DNA of 64,000 nucleotides from Streptomyces sp. NBC_01216 (GCF_035994945.1 NZ_CP108677.1:620001-684000), one strand, 5' to 3'. Counted from the first letter of the stretch, positions 44,862-53,728 are shown. A program made the numbers and translations. The notes: generated from the letters alone by a model not told the origin.

Positions 44862-46310
44862 CTACTCGACGCGGCGCAGCGCGTCGGCCGGGCGCAGCCG
44901 GGAGGCGCGCCAGGCACCGAAGCCGCCCGCGACCAGGCCGCCGCCGAGGGCGAGGAGGACGGCCAGCCCGACGGTCGCGACGCTGACGGGCGCGGTGAGG
45001 GCGATGTCGAGGGTGTTTCCGCCGCCCGCGGCGGCCATGCGGCCGGCGAGTCCGCGGCCGCCACCGGGCCCGGTCGCGAGGGCGCCGGAGCCGAGTTCGG
45101 CGGTGAGGGTAGGGCTGATGGCGGTGACGAGGTAGGCGCCTGCGAGGCCGACCCCGATCCCGAGGGCGCCGCCGATGAGACCGTTGACGAGTGCCTCACC
45201 CATCACCTGCCGGGTCACCCGGCCGCTCTTCCAGCCGAGCGCCTTGAGCGTGCCGAACTCGCGGACCCGGCGGCTGACGGCCGAGGAGGTGAGCAGGCCG
45301 GCGACCAGGACGGCGGCGACGAGTACGGCGTAGGAGAGCCACTTGCCCACGTTGGTCGCCAGATCGGAGGCCGTGTCGAGGGAGCCGGAGACGGTGGCGG
45401 CGAGATCGGCGGAGGTGGTGACCGTGGTACCGGCGACGTTCTTCTGGATGGCGGTCTTGACGCTGTCGATGCGGGTGGAGTCGGTCGCCTTCACATAGAC
45501 GGTGGTGACCTTGTCCTCCGAGCCGGACAGGGTCTGGGCCTGCTTCAGGGGCAGATAGACCTGCGCGGCGGCATCACCGCTGTCGGCGGTGGCGATGCCG
45601 ATGATCTTGAACGCCACACCCTTGACGGTGAGGTCCTCGCCGACCTCGAGACCCTCCTGCTGGGCGTAGGCACTGTCGACGACGGCGACCTTCGCGTCGG
45701 TCTCGGTGGTCGTGAAGGTGCGGCCGGTCGAGACGGTGGAGCTGGTGAGGGGGCCGAGGTCGGGGACGGTGACGTCGGTGCCGTAGATCGAGAAGGAGTC
45801 GACGTCGAAGGCGGCCCCGCCGCCGGTGACGCTGTCGCTCCGCCCGGAGCCGCCGCCCGGGCCTCCGGGCTGGGCACTGCCGCCACGCTGGATCTCGCCC
45901 CGTTTGAACTCGCCGTTGATCTTCAGGTTGGTGAGGCTGAGCCCGCCGACGGCCTCGGCCACGCCGTCCTGCTCGGCCACGGTGGCCACGGTGGAGGCGG
46001 CGAGGGTCTGGAAGCCCTGGACCATCAGGCGGTCGCTGCTCTGTTCCTCACCGTCGCCCTTGCCCTGGAACTCGAACCGGGGCCGCGTCGGCCGTTCCCC
46101 TTCCTTGGGCTCCTCCCGCGCCTTGGTGACGGTGAGGTCGGTGCCCAGGCCGTACAGGGACTCCAGGACCTGGGTCTGTGCCTGCTTCATGCCGGAGGCC
46201 ACCGAGTTGACGACGATGACCAGCGCGATGCCGAGGGCGAGCCCGGAGGCGACGACGAGCGCCGCCTTTCTGCGACGGCGCAGCTCGCGCCGGAGATAGG
46301 TGAAGAACAT
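44862..46310 (-). CDS. ABC transporter permease, MacB/FtsX type
   Basis: The 482-residue permease has one N-terminal helix (VVASGLALGIALVIVVNSVA), a large extracytoplasmic MacB-like domain rich in Ser/Thr/Gly from about residue 45 to 340, then three C-terminal helices of the FtsX type (LSYAVLVAAVLVAGLLTSSA, LVNGLIGGALGIGVGLAGAY, VGLAVLLALGGGLVAGGFG). Between them RRVREFGTLKALGWKSGRVT is the FtsX coupling region. ATG 46310 has no Shine-Dalgarno sequence; TACGTT lies six bases upstream, so a leaderless start is likely. With the 44127 ATPase it forms a complete exporter or mechanotransmission complex. The substrate is unknown. Confidence 0.9.
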   Translation of the reverse strand: MFFTYLRRELRRRRKAALVVASGLALGIALVIVVNSVASGMKQAQTQVLESLYGLGTDLTVTKAREEPKEGERPTRPRFEFQGKGDGEEQSSDRLMVQGFQTLAASTVATVAEQDGVAEAVGGLSLTNLKINGEFKRGEIQRGGSAQPGGPGGGSGRSDSVTGGGAAFDVDSFSIYGTDVTVPDLGPLTSSTVSTGRTFTTTETDAKVAVVDSAYAQQEGLEVGEDLTVKGVAFKIIGIATADSGDAAAQVYLPLKQAQTLSGSEDKVTTVYVKATDSTRIDSVKTAIQKNVAGTTVTTSADLAATVSGSLDTASDLATNVGKWLSYAVLVAAVLVAGLLTSSAVSRRVREFGTLKALGWKSGRVTRQVMGEALVNGLIGGALGIGVGLAGAYLVTAISPTLTAELGSGALATGPGGGRGLAGRMAAAGGGNTLDIALTAPVSVATVGLAVLLALGGGLVAGGFGAWRASRLRPADALRRVE

Positions 46311-46316
46311 GGCGCG

Positions 46317-46322
46317 AACGTA
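46317..46322 (-). promoter_or_regulatory. -10 element for a probable leaderless ABC transcript
   Basis: TACGTT, read on the minus strand, ends six bases before ATG 46310 and fits the TANNNT pattern. Confidence 0.4.
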
Positions 46323-46399
46323 GGCACCCGGGGTGACGGCCGGGTAAGGCCCGGGTGAGAGCGGGATGAGAGTCGGACGCGCCGTGGCCGGGCGGATCG

Positions 46400-47707
46400 T
46401 CAGGGCGCGTACGACAGGGGGTCCGCGAGGACCTGGCGGAGGACGACGGCCGCCGCGCCCCGGGCCGCGTCGGCCGATTCGGAGGCGGCACGCAGGCGGC
46501 CGGTGCCGCGGCTCCACAGGCCGGAGACCACGCGGCGTTCGAGTTCCGCCTCGACGGCCGGGGCGAGCCGCGACATCAGGCGTGGATAGATGCCGCCGAG
46601 GACCACCGTCTCCGGGTCGAGCAGGTTCACGGCGCCGGACAGGGCGAGTCCGAGCATGCGTCCGGCCTCCTCGACGGCGGCCACCGCGCGCGTTTCGCCG
46701 GCCTGGACGCGGCGGGCGAGCTCGGCGACCCCCGCGGGGGCGGCTCCGGCCGGCCTCGCCCCCGAAGCCCACTGACCGTAGGGCTCGTTCCCCGGCTCCG
46801 CCGGCTCCCCGGCGGCCGGGGCGAGGCCCGCCGCGCGCAGCAGCGCTGCCTGTCCGGCGTACTGTTCGAGGCAGCCGTACGAGCCGCAGCGGCAGCGGCG
46901 GCCCTCCGTCGCGACGACCATGTGGCCGATCTCCCCGGCGAAGCCGTGCGCGCCGCGCAGGAGTTCCCCGTCGACGACGATCGCTCCTCCCACCCCGATC
47001 TCACCGGTGAGGTGGAGGAAGGTCCGGGTCTCCCCCGCGGTGCCGAACCACAGTTCCGCGAGGGCCGCCGCGTTCGCCTCGTTGTCCGAGGCCACCGGCA
47101 GCTCCGGACCCGGCCGCAGCGCCGTCAGCGCGGCGGCGAACAGCCGGTCCGCGGCCACCTGGTTCCAGCCGAGGTTGGGTGCCTGGCGGACGGTTCCCCC
47201 GGAGACGAGACCGGGCAGGGCCAGGCGCACGCCGGCCGGGTGCAACGCGTCGCGCGCCGCCTCCTCCAGGGCGCGCGCGGCCAGGGACGCGGCCCGTTCC
47301 AGGACGCGGGCGGGGCCGGCCGCGCGGTTGTCGAGGGGTTCGGTCAGCCGGACCCGGTCGGCACCGGTGAGGTCGACGACACAGACCGACACGTAGTCCA
47401 CGTTGATCTCGGCTCCCAGCCCGGCGGGACCTGTGCCGGCGGGCTTCAGTACGGTGCCGGGTCGTCCCGCCTGGCCGCTGAAGGTCTTGCCCGACTCGAC
47501 CAGGAAGCCGCTCTCCATCAGCTGCTCGACCAGCGAGGAGACGGCTGCCCGGGTCAGCCCGACGCGGGCCGCGACCGCCGCCCGGGTCGTCTCGCCGGCG
47601 GCGTGGACGGTCCGCAGCACGAGGCTGAGGTTGTGCCGCCGCACGCTCGCCTTGTCGGCCTTGGGCTCCACCGGCTGGGGGCGGCCGGTCCCGGGAGTGT
47701 TCGTCAT
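46400..47707 (-). CDS. ROK-family transcriptional regulator
   Basis: The 435-residue protein has an N-terminal winged helix (VRRHNLSLVLRTVHAAGETT, RAAVAARVGLTRAAVSSLVE) and a ROK sugar-kinase-like domain with LHLTGEIGVGGAIVVDGEL, GFAGEIGHMVV and the zinc-binding CRCGSYGCLEQYAG. ROK regulators in Streptomyces repress or activate sugar and catabolic genes; the phosphate-binding ATP motif is partly kept but kinase activity is not expected. Target genes are not evident nearby; the divergent FUSC gene is a candidate. ATG 47707 has no Shine-Dalgarno sequence; TAGGCT lies nine bases upstream. Confidence 0.9.
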   Translation of the reverse strand: MTNTPGTGRPQPVEPKADKASVRRHNLSLVLRTVHAAGETTRAAVAARVGLTRAAVSSLVEQLMESGFLVESGKTFSGQAGRPGTVLKPAGTGPAGLGAEINVDYVSVCVVDLTGADRVRLTEPLDNRAAGPARVLERAASLAARALEEAARDALHPAGVRLALPGLVSGGTVRQAPNLGWNQVAADRLFAAALTALRPGPELPVASDNEANAAALAELWFGTAGETRTFLHLTGEIGVGGAIVVDGELLRGAHGFAGEIGHMVVATEGRRCRCGSYGCLEQYAGQAALLRAAGLAPAAGEPAEPGNEPYGQWASGARPAGAAPAGVAELARRVQAGETRAVAAVEEAGRMLGLALSGAVNLLDPETVVLGGIYPRLMSRLAPAVEAELERRVVSGLWSRGTGRLRAASESADAARGAAAVVLRQVLADPLSYAP

Positions 47708-47716
47708 CGTGGGCCG

Positions 47717-47722
47717 AGCCTA
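47717..47722 (-). promoter_or_regulatory. -10 element upstream of the ROK regulator
   Basis: TAGGCT, read on the minus strand, ends nine bases before ATG 47707. A leaderless or near-leaderless transcript is suggested, but the spacing is longer than in the other examples. Confidence 0.35.
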
Positions 47723-47963
47723 ATGGCCTCGCGGAACGGTTCCGTCACACCACGGCCACGGGCCGGGGCGTCCCGCAGTCCCGGGGGTCTCCCCTTCGCC
47801 GCGATGCCGCGGGACGGGTCCGGGCGTCGTTCCGCGGGGGCTCGGGGACGCGCGCGTCCGGGCGGTGTCCCGGCTCCACTGATTCGGCCGCGGCGGAGCG
47901 GGAAAAGGATGCGTCGTCCCGGACCCGTGCCCCGAGGAGGCGCATGCCGACCCGCTCAGTCTC

Positions 47964-49217
47964 GTGCCCCGTGCCGACCCGGCCGCGCCGGGAGCGGGCG
48001 TGGACTCCGTAGCCGAGGGGCTGCGGGAGGCGTCGGCCGCCCTCCGGCGGTGGCGGCGTGATCCCGTGGTCGTCCAGACCTTGCGGTCCACGGCCGCGGC
48101 GACCATCTCGTACGTGGTCGCGCTCGGCCTCAGCAGCGAGCCCGCGCCGCTGACCGCGCCGCTCACCGCCCTGCTGGTCGTCCAGGTGACGTTGTACGCC
48201 ACGCTGACCACGAGTCTGCGCCGGGTGAACGCCGTCGTCGTCGGTGTCGTGATCGCCATCGCGTTCAGCGTCCTCGTCGGTCTGACGTGGTGGAGCCTCG
48301 CCCTGGTCATCCTCGCCTCGCTGGTGGTGGGACGGTTCGTCAGGGTCGAGGAGTTCGTGCCCGAGGTCGCGATCAGCGCGATGCTCGTCCTCGGCGTGAC
48401 ACAGGTCGCGAACACCGCCTGGGACCGGGTCCTGGAGACGCTCATCGGCGCCGTCGTCGGCCTGCTCTTCAACGTCGTCCTGGTGCCGCCCGTGTGGGTG
48501 GACACGGCCGGGGAGTCGATCGCCGACCTGGCCCGGCGGATGCGGCTGCTGCTGCTCGACGTCGGCGAGGAACTGACGGCGCCCGCACCCGTCGAGCGGG
48601 CGGCGGCGCGGCTCCACGAGGCGCGGCGGCTCGACAACGACATCGCGGACGTCGACGCCGCGCTGCGCCAGGCGGAGGACAGCCTGCGCCTCAACCCCCG
48701 GGTCAAGGAGGGCTTCCTGCACCGGATCGTGCTGCGCACGGGGCTCGACACCCTGGAGATCTGTGCCGTGGTGGTGCGTGTCCTCACCCGGACGCTGGCC
48801 GACCTCGCCAAGCGACGCCAGGGCCAGGTGCTGTTCCCGCGCGAGACGGGCCTCGCCCTGGAGGAGACGGTGCAGTACCTCGCGGGCACCCTGGTGAGCT
48901 TCGCCGTGCTCGTCACCTCGCTGTCCAGCGGCGGTTCCGCCACGGCGGAGGCACGGCTCGCGGCGGAACTCGAGGCGGCCGGCGCGGCCCGAGAGCGTGC
49001 GGCGCGGCTCCTGTGGGACCAGGCGCGCGAGGACCCTGAACTGTGGCATCTGTACGGGGCGATGCTGGCGGAGATCGACCGGGTCCTGGACGAGCTCGAC
49101 CCGGACCATCGCGGGCGGCGGCTCATGGAGGAGCTGGACCGGCACGCTCGTGACCAGCGGGCGCGGCGCCACCGTCTCAGGTCGCTGGCCCGGCCCCGGA
49201 GCGCGCCGCCGCGGTGA
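47964..49217 (+). CDS. FUSC-family / aromatic acid exporter-like membrane protein
   Basis: The 417-residue protein has an N-terminal six-helix half (LRSTAAATISYVVALGLSSE, LTALLVVQVTLYATLTTSLR, NAVVVGVVIAIAFSVLVGLT, WWSLALVILASLVVGRFVRV, AISAMLVLGVTQVANTAWDR, IGAVVGLLFNVVLVPP), then a long soluble helical region. This matches FUSC/ArAE_2-type proteins, which export aromatic acids or similar compounds. GTG 47964 has no good ribosome binding site; GTG 48000 is in frame. GAGGAGG lies before an out-of-frame ATG at 47944 that opens a 22-codon ORF overlapping this start, so a leader peptide or a frameshift near the start is possible. Confidence 0.8.
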   Translation: MPRADPAAPGAGVDSVAEGLREASAALRRWRRDPVVVQTLRSTAAATISYVVALGLSSEPAPLTAPLTALLVVQVTLYATLTTSLRRVNAVVVGVVIAIAFSVLVGLTWWSLALVILASLVVGRFVRVEEFVPEVAISAMLVLGVTQVANTAWDRVLETLIGAVVGLLFNVVLVPPVWVDTAGESIADLARRMRLLLLDVGEELTAPAPVERAAARLHEARRLDNDIADVDAALRQAEDSLRLNPRVKEGFLHRIVLRTGLDTLEICAVVVRVLTRTLADLAKRRQGQVLFPRETGLALEETVQYLAGTLVSFAVLVTSLSSGGSATAEARLAAELEAAGAARERAARLLWDQAREDPELWHLYGAMLAEIDRVLDELDPDHRGRRLMEELDRHARDQRARRHRLRSLARPRSAPPR

Positions 49218-49410
49218 GCCGCCTCCGTGGGCCGCCCCTCCCGGACGTCTCGGTCTTGTCGTACCCGTGTGTGCGGGGGCACGGGACCGGTGGCGTCGGG
49301 GCGACCGGGCCGCCGCGCTCCTCGCGCCACGGGACCGGCGGGCGGCGCCGTCCTCCGCGGGAGCGACGCCGCCTCCGTGCCTGCCGGTCGGGCCTTCGAT
49401 CGTCCGGAGG

Positions 49411-49899
49411 TCACCCGGCGGGCTCTCCGCCGGCCGCCTTCCTGAGGAGCGTGCTGATGACCTCCTCGTCGGCAGGGGTGATGTCCGTGAGGGCGTAGCT
49501 GGTCGGCCACATGGTGCCCTCGTCCAGGGCCGCCCGATCGCTGAAGCCGAGGGTGGCGTAGCGCGAGCTGAACTTCTGCGCGCTCTGGAAGAAGCAGACG
49601 ACCTTGCCGTTGTCGGCGTACGCGGGCATTCCGTACCAGAGCTTCGGCTTCAGGCCGGGCGCGGCGGCCTTGACGAGGGTGTGCACCCGTTCGGCCAGGA
49701 CCCGGTCCGCTTCCGGCATTTCGGCGATCTTCGCGAGCACATCGCCTTCGGTGTCCGCCTTCGCTCCGCGAGGGCCGCGACGGGCGGCCTTCTTCAGCTC
49801 CTGGGCGCGCTCCTTCATGGCGCCGCGTTCCTCGTCCGTGAATCCGTCGTACGTCGCGTCGGCGGCGGACCTCCGGGCGGACGACTGCGTGTTGTTCAT
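49411..49899 (-). CDS. DUF1801-domain protein
   Basis: The 162-residue protein has a Lys/Glu-rich N-terminus ([20 protein letters not shown]) and a C-terminal DUF1801 domain: [20 protein letters not shown], then [20 protein letters not shown], with [20 protein letters not shown] following. DUF1801 includes YdhG/frataxin-like iron chaperones, though here the iron-binding role is unproven. ATG 49899 overlaps the stop of the upstream AraC gene by four bases (ATGA), so the pair is coupled. Nothing further supports a pathway. Confidence 0.83.
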   Translation of the reverse strand: MNNTQSSARRSAADATYDGFTDEERGAMKERAQELKKAARRGPRGAKADTEGDVLAKIAEMPEADRVLAERVHTLVKAAAPGLKPKLWYGMPAYADNGKVVCFFQSAQKFSSRYATLGFSDRAALDEGTMWPTSYALTDITPADEEVISTLLRKAAGGEPAG

Positions 49900-50387
49900 G
49901 ACGGGTTCCTCTCCGCGGGTCGGTGGTCAGGGTGGTGCGAGGCCGGGGGCCGGCCGTGGCTCAGGAGGGCGCGAGGCGTGGAGTACGTCGTGGGGCCGCT
50001 CGGGGAGGTCTTCCGGCGACGCCGGTGTGTGGCGGCGGGCGCCGTGCCGGTCAGTTCGGTGACGCGGGTGCGGAAGATGCCGGGGGACGGGAACCCGACC
50101 GTGAGCGCGGCCTCGGCCTCGGTGACAGTGAGGTCTCGGCGTCGCAGCAGCGCGGTCGCGTGCTCGACGCGCCGTGCGGTCAGATAGGCGTAGGGCGCCT
50201 TGCCGTAGGCGAGCCGGAACTCGCGGCCGAGTCGACCGGCCGGCATGTTCGCCTCGTGAGCGAGCGCCTCGACGTCCAGTGGTCGCGCGTACTCCCGGTC
50301 GATCCGGTCGCGGACGCGGCGCAGACGAGCGAGGTCGCTCAGCCGTCGCGCGGTCGTCAGCGCTCGGCCCCATGCGGGCTGACACAT
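49896..50387 (-). CDS. AraC-family DNA-binding protein
   Basis: The 163-residue protein has a single AraC/XylS double helix-turn-helix: [60 protein letters not shown] and [20 protein letters not shown] with [12 protein letters not shown]. No effector domain is present, which is usual for this small Streptomyces subgroup that sits beside VOC genes. ATG 50387 lacks a strong Shine-Dalgarno sequence. It is coupled by ATGA to DUF1801 and follows the VOC gene by 130 bp, so VOC-AraC-DUF1801 may be one response unit. Confidence 0.83.
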   Translation of the reverse strand: MCQPAWGRALTTARRLSDLARLRRVRDRIDREYARPLDVEALAHEANMPAGRLGREFRLAYGKAPYAYLTARRVEHATALLRRRDLTVTEAEAALTVGFPSPGIFRTRVTELTGTAPAATHRRRRKTSPSGPTTYSTPRALLSHGRPPASHHPDHRPAERNPS

Positions 50388-50517
50388 GCGGGAACCCTTT
50401 CCTCGGTGTCGTAGGAGACGCGGGTGCGGGCGGGCCGGGACAGCGGCGTGCCGCCTTCCCGCGCCGGGTGGCCGTGCGTCGCGCGGACACCCGGGCGGTC
50501 GGCCCGTCCGGGACGGA

Positions 50518-50928
50518 TCAGCGGAGTTCCTGGATGCGGATGAGGTTGCCGGCCGGGTCGCGGAAGGCGCAGTCGCGGACCCCGTACGGCTGCTCGGTCG
50601 GCTCCTGGACGACTTCGGCGTCGCCGGCCTGCACCTTCTCGAAGGTGCCGTCGAGGTCCCGGGTGGCCAGCAGGATCCAGCCGTAGGTGCCCTTGGCCAT
50701 CATCTCGGCGATGGTGCGTCGCTCGTCCTCGGTGACTCCGGGGTCGGCGGCCGGCGGCGCCAGGAGGATGGACGTGCCGGGCTGGTCGACGGGGCCGACC
50801 GTGATCCAGCGCATGGCGCCCTGTCCGACGTCGGTGCGGACCTCGAAGCCGAGGACGTCTCGGTAGAACGCGAGGGAGGCGTCCGGGTCGACGTGCGGAA
50901 GGGCCGTGGTGTGAATGGTGATGTCCAT
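50518..50928 (-). CDS. VOC-family (glyoxalase/bleomycin-resistance fold) protein
   Basis: The 136-residue protein has two beta-alpha-beta-beta-beta units of the VOC fold: HTTALPHVDPDASLAFYRDV, LGFEVRTDVGQGAMRWITVG, then TYGWILLATRDLDGTFEKVQ, AEVVQEPTEQPYGVRDCAFR and DPAGNLIRIQELR. It may bind a metal and a small electrophile, but the metal ligands are not all evident. ATG 50928 is preferred to GTG 50937 because TAACGT lies seven bases before the ATG without a Shine-Dalgarno sequence, pointing to leaderless translation. The AraC-like gene downstream is its likely regulator. Confidence 0.83.
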   Translation of the reverse strand: MDITIHTTALPHVDPDASLAFYRDVLGFEVRTDVGQGAMRWITVGPVDQPGTSILLAPPAADPGVTEDERRTIAEMMAKGTYGWILLATRDLDGTFEKVQAGDAEVVQEPTEQPYGVRDCAFRDPAGNLIRIQELR

Positions 50929-50935
50929 GACCGTC

Positions 50936-50941
50936 ACGTTA
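50936..50941 (-). promoter_or_regulatory. -10 element for a leaderless VOC transcript
   Basis: TAACGT, read on the minus strand, ends seven bases before ATG 50928, identical in sequence and spacing to the element before the WGR gene. Confidence 0.5.
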
Positions 50942-51032
50942 GAGGCGCTTGCCGGTCACCGCTTCTCGATTCCTGACCGGTCCGGCACCGAAGGGTCCGG
51001 TACCGGTCGGCCCACGGCGGTGCTTGCGGGCG

Positions 51033-52076
51033 TCAGCCCCCGCCGGTGAGTGGATCGACCGGGAAGGCGCCGGAGGCTCCGTCGGCCTCGGCCGCGTCGG
51101 CGAGCGCCTCGGCGGCGGCCTCGGCTGCCTGGGCCGCGTCGTCCGCGGCCTGGGCGGCCCGGTCGTCCGAGGTCTTCTCTCGGGTCGCCGGTGACTGGGG
51201 GAGCACCTCGCTGAACGCGCGGGACACTCCTTCCAGGGCGGAGGTGACCTCGCTGGGGATCACCCAGAACGTGCTGCCCGGACCCTTGGCGAGCTGCGGC
51301 AGGGTCTGCAGGTACTGGTAAGCGAGCACCTTGGGGTCAGGGTCGTTGCGGTGCACGGCCTGGAACACCTCGTCGATGGCCCGTGACTGGCCTTCGGCCT
51401 TGAGGATCTCGGCCGTGCGGTTGCCCTCCGCACGCAGGACCGCTGCCTGCTTGTCGCCTTCGGCCGTGAGGATCTGGGACTGGCGCTGCCCTTCGGCGCC
51501 GAGGATCGCCGCCCGCTTGTCGCGCTCGGCCCGCATCTGCTTCTCCATCGCGTCCTTGATGGACTGCGGCGGGTCGATCGCCTTGATCTCCACCCGGTTG
51601 ACCCTCAGCCCCCATTTGCCGGTGGCCTCGTCCAGCACGCCGCGCAACTGGTTGTTGATGGTGTCACGGGAGGTCAGCGCCTTCTCCAGGTCCATGGAGC
51701 CGACCACGTTGCGCAGGGTGGTGACGGTGAGCTGTTCGACCGCCTGGAGGAAGTTCGCGATCTCGTAGGCCGCCGCGCGCGGGTCGGTGACCTGGAAGTA
51801 CAGGACCGTGTCGATCTCCACGACCAGGTTGTCCTCGGTGATCACGGGCTGGGGTTTGAACGAGACGACCTGTTCGCGCAGGTCGATCACGGGATGGACA
51901 CGGTCGATGTAGGGGATGACGACGTTCAGTCCGGGGTTCAGGGTGCGGTGGTATCGGCCGAGCCGCTCGACGTTGCGCGCGCGGGCCTGCGGCACGATGC
52001 GCACCGCCCGGAGCACGGTGAAGACCGCGAAGAGCGCGACGATCAGCCCCGCGACGAGGAGCGCAGAGACTTCCAT
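51033..52076 (-). CDS. SPFH/band-7 membrane protein (stomatin-like)
   Basis: The 347-residue protein has an N-terminal membrane helix (EVSALLVAGLIVALFAVFTV), the SPFH core (VERLGRYHRTLNPGLNVVIP, VVSFKPQPVITEDNLVVEID, TVTTLRNVVGSMDLEKALTS, WGLRVNRVEIKAIDPPQSIK), a coiled-coil region rich in Ala/Glu (AERDKRAAILGAEGQRQSQI) and a C-terminal Ala/Asp-rich tail. Stomatin/slipin proteins form membrane microdomain rings and partner with NfeD, encoded immediately upstream (3 bp apart) on the same strand. ATG 52076 is consistent with the family start. Function in Streptomyces is not settled. Confidence 0.93.
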   Translation of the reverse strand: MEVSALLVAGLIVALFAVFTVLRAVRIVPQARARNVERLGRYHRTLNPGLNVVIPYIDRVHPVIDLREQVVSFKPQPVITEDNLVVEIDTVLYFQVTDPRAAAYEIANFLQAVEQLTVTTLRNVVGSMDLEKALTSRDTINNQLRGVLDEATGKWGLRVNRVEIKAIDPPQSIKDAMEKQMRAERDKRAAILGAEGQRQSQILTAEGDKQAAVLRAEGNRTAEILKAEGQSRAIDEVFQAVHRNDPDPKVLAYQYLQTLPQLAKGPGSTFWVIPSEVTSALEGVSRAFSEVLPQSPATREKTSDDRAAQAADDAAQAAEAAAEALADAAEADGASGAFPVDPLTGGG

Positions 52077-52079
52077 GGT

Positions 52080-52511
52080 TCATCCCTGGGGGTAGACGAG
52101 TGCGGTGGCGCCGCTGATCTCCACCACGTCGACGGTCGTGCCGGGAGGGATCACCAGTGCCTCGTCATAGGCGCGGGCCGTCCACTCCTCGCCGCCGATG
52201 CGGACCCTGCCACCCACTCCCGTGACCTCCGAGACGACGTAGGCGCTCCTGCCGATCAGGGCGTCCACGCCGAAACGCTCCCGCTGCGGCCGGGTCACGG
52301 TGCGCAGGACGAGGGGACGGACGAACAGCAGGGTGGCGGCGGCGACGATCGTGAACACGAGGAGTTGCAGGGGCAGCGGAAGCCCGAGCGCCGCGAACCC
52401 CGCCGTGATCAGCGCGGCCCCTCCCAGCAGGCCCAGTGCGGCCGTGAGAGTGAAGATCTCGGCCACGGCCAGCACTCCCGCGATGATGAGCCAGATCAGC
52501 CATAGGTCCAT
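52080..52511 (-). CDS. NfeD-family membrane protein
   Basis: The 143-residue protein has three N-terminal helices (LWLIWLIIAGVLAVAEIFTL, TAALGLLGGAALITAGFAAL, PLQLLVFTIVAAATLLFVRP) and a C-terminal OB-fold domain (IGRSAYVVSEVTGVGGRVRI, EWTARAYDEALVIPPGTTVD, VVEISGATALVYP). It is the short NfeD1b type lacking the ClpP-like protease domain. It ends three bases before the stomatin gene, the classic NfeD-stomatin operon, whose proteins interact in membrane quality control. The start ATG 52511 is clear; an AT-rich promoter-like patch lies about 110-140 bp upstream. Confidence 0.92.
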   Translation of the reverse strand: MDLWLIWLIIAGVLAVAEIFTLTAALGLLGGAALITAGFAALGLPLPLQLLVFTIVAAATLLFVRPLVLRTVTRPQRERFGVDALIGRSAYVVSEVTGVGGRVRIGGEEWTARAYDEALVIPPGTTVDVVEISGATALVYPQG

Positions 52512-52633
52512 GGCCCCTCCTCCCGCGTGTGCCGCAAGGGTGACCGGTCGACGCCCGGTTCCGCGTGGATCGGACAGCCGCTACCTCCGAGTATCACCGA
52601 TGAAGCTCCGATTCGTGAGGAACATCGCGAATG

Positions 52634-52648
52634 ATGCTTTTGAAGCAT
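52634..52648. promoter_or_regulatory. AT-rich inverted repeat upstream of the NfeD-stomatin operon
   Basis: ATGCTT and AAGCAT flank the trinucleotide TTG in a patch of low GC (about 52600-52660), which stands out in this sequence. It lies 123 bp before the NfeD start and is probably part of its promoter or an operator. Confidence 0.4.
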
Positions 52649-52806
52649 TCGGTGTGAGGTGCGAACCGACACGTCGCTCGGGAAGGCCCCCGTGTGGTGG
52701 ACAGGGCGGCGACGGGGCCGAGGAAGACTCGCGACGGCCCCGGCACCGGTACCGGCACTCGGCGCCGGAGCCCCTCTCCCGCACCGCGCCGCGGGGCGGT
52801 GCGGGA

Positions 52807-53499
52807 TCACCCCGCCGGAGCCGCCGGGGAACGGCGGCGGAGGTGCCGCACGGCGAGGAGCAGCTGCAGGGCAGCGGCGGGGCGCAGCAGTACGGGCCGG
52901 GGCCGCTCGGGCATCCGGCCCGCGCGGACGGCGTCGGCGGTCACGGCGGCGACCGGAAGGAGCCACGCGCCGACAGCCGCGAGCCGCACCGTCCGGCCGG
53001 GTTCGTGCCGCAGCGCGAGCCAGGTCCAGAAGGCGGCGTCGGCGATGCTGTCCGCGTGCTCGCCGAACGGGCTCACGGTGCCGCGCCGGCGGGCCGTGCG
53101 GCCGTCGGCGAAGTCCAGGGCGACCGCCAGCAGCCCCGACCAGCGGCCGGCTCCGGCGGCCAGCGCGGGAAGGTTGCCGCGCAGCAGGGTGAACACGTCC
53201 GCGAGCGCCAGGCGGTCGCGTCGCTCCAGAAGGCCCAGATGGAGGACGCCGAGGGTCCAGCTCGCCGTCACCCAGGTCACGCCGGCGCGGTCGGGGGCCG
53301 CGGCGAGCAGGACCGAGTGCAGGGCGGTGAGCTGTCCGACGGCCCGCGGCCGGAATGTCGCCTGCGCCAGGGACCGCCCCGCGGCCAGCCGCAGGAAGCC
53401 GGCGACGGCACGGGGCCGCCCGCGGCCCGCCGAGAGCGTCCGGAGCAGGGCGTCGGTGGCGGCGCGGGAGTCTGCGAGGTCGGATACGGACACGGACAC
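52807..53499 (-). CDS. CDP-alcohol phosphatidyltransferase-family protein
   Basis: The 230-residue membrane protein contains an exact CDP-alcohol phosphatidyltransferase motif, D-x2-D-G-x2-A-R-x8-G-x3-D-x3-D, spanning ALDFADGRTARRRG and the following GEHADSIAD. Those residues bind the metal and the CDP-alcohol. Several hydrophobic helices surround it (VGQLTALHSVLLAAAPDRAG, VRLAAVGAWLLPVAAVTADA). The product would be a phospholipid or a polyprenyl-phosphate derivative. The chosen start is GTG 53499, nine bases after AAGGAGG; a GTG at 53493 is also possible. It is divergent from the nicotinate phosphoribosyltransferase gene. Confidence 0.82.
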   Translation of the reverse strand: MSVSVSDLADSRAATDALLRTLSAGRGRPRAVAGFLRLAAGRSLAQATFRPRAVGQLTALHSVLLAAAPDRAGVTWVTASWTLGVLHLGLLERRDRLALADVFTLLRGNLPALAAGAGRWSGLLAVALDFADGRTARRRGTVSPFGEHADSIADAAFWTWLALRHEPGRTVRLAAVGAWLLPVAAVTADAVRAGRMPERPRPVLLRPAAALQLLLAVRHLRRRSPAAPAG

Positions 53500-53728
53500 G
53501 CGGGCGTCCCTCCTTCCGGGTGCGCCGTCGATGACGGTTCCACCGTAGGCGCCTGACCTCGCGCGGGCCGAGGCCGCTCGCGGGCGGCCGTCCACCGGGA
53601 TTCCACGTGACCGAGCGGGCCCCGGGCCCCGGCGACGAGTCCGTGCGGACCGGACGGCGGACCGTTCGGGCCTCGCCGCGTCCGGCCGTCCCGATGCGCG
53701 TCGCGCGGCCGTCACGCATGATCGAAGC

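Noticed and set aside
49270..49345. Direct repeat CACGGGACCGG(T/C)GG between convergent genes as an attachment site
   Set aside because: Two short copies about 48 bp apart with no integrase or tRNA nearby; most likely chance or part of a terminator.
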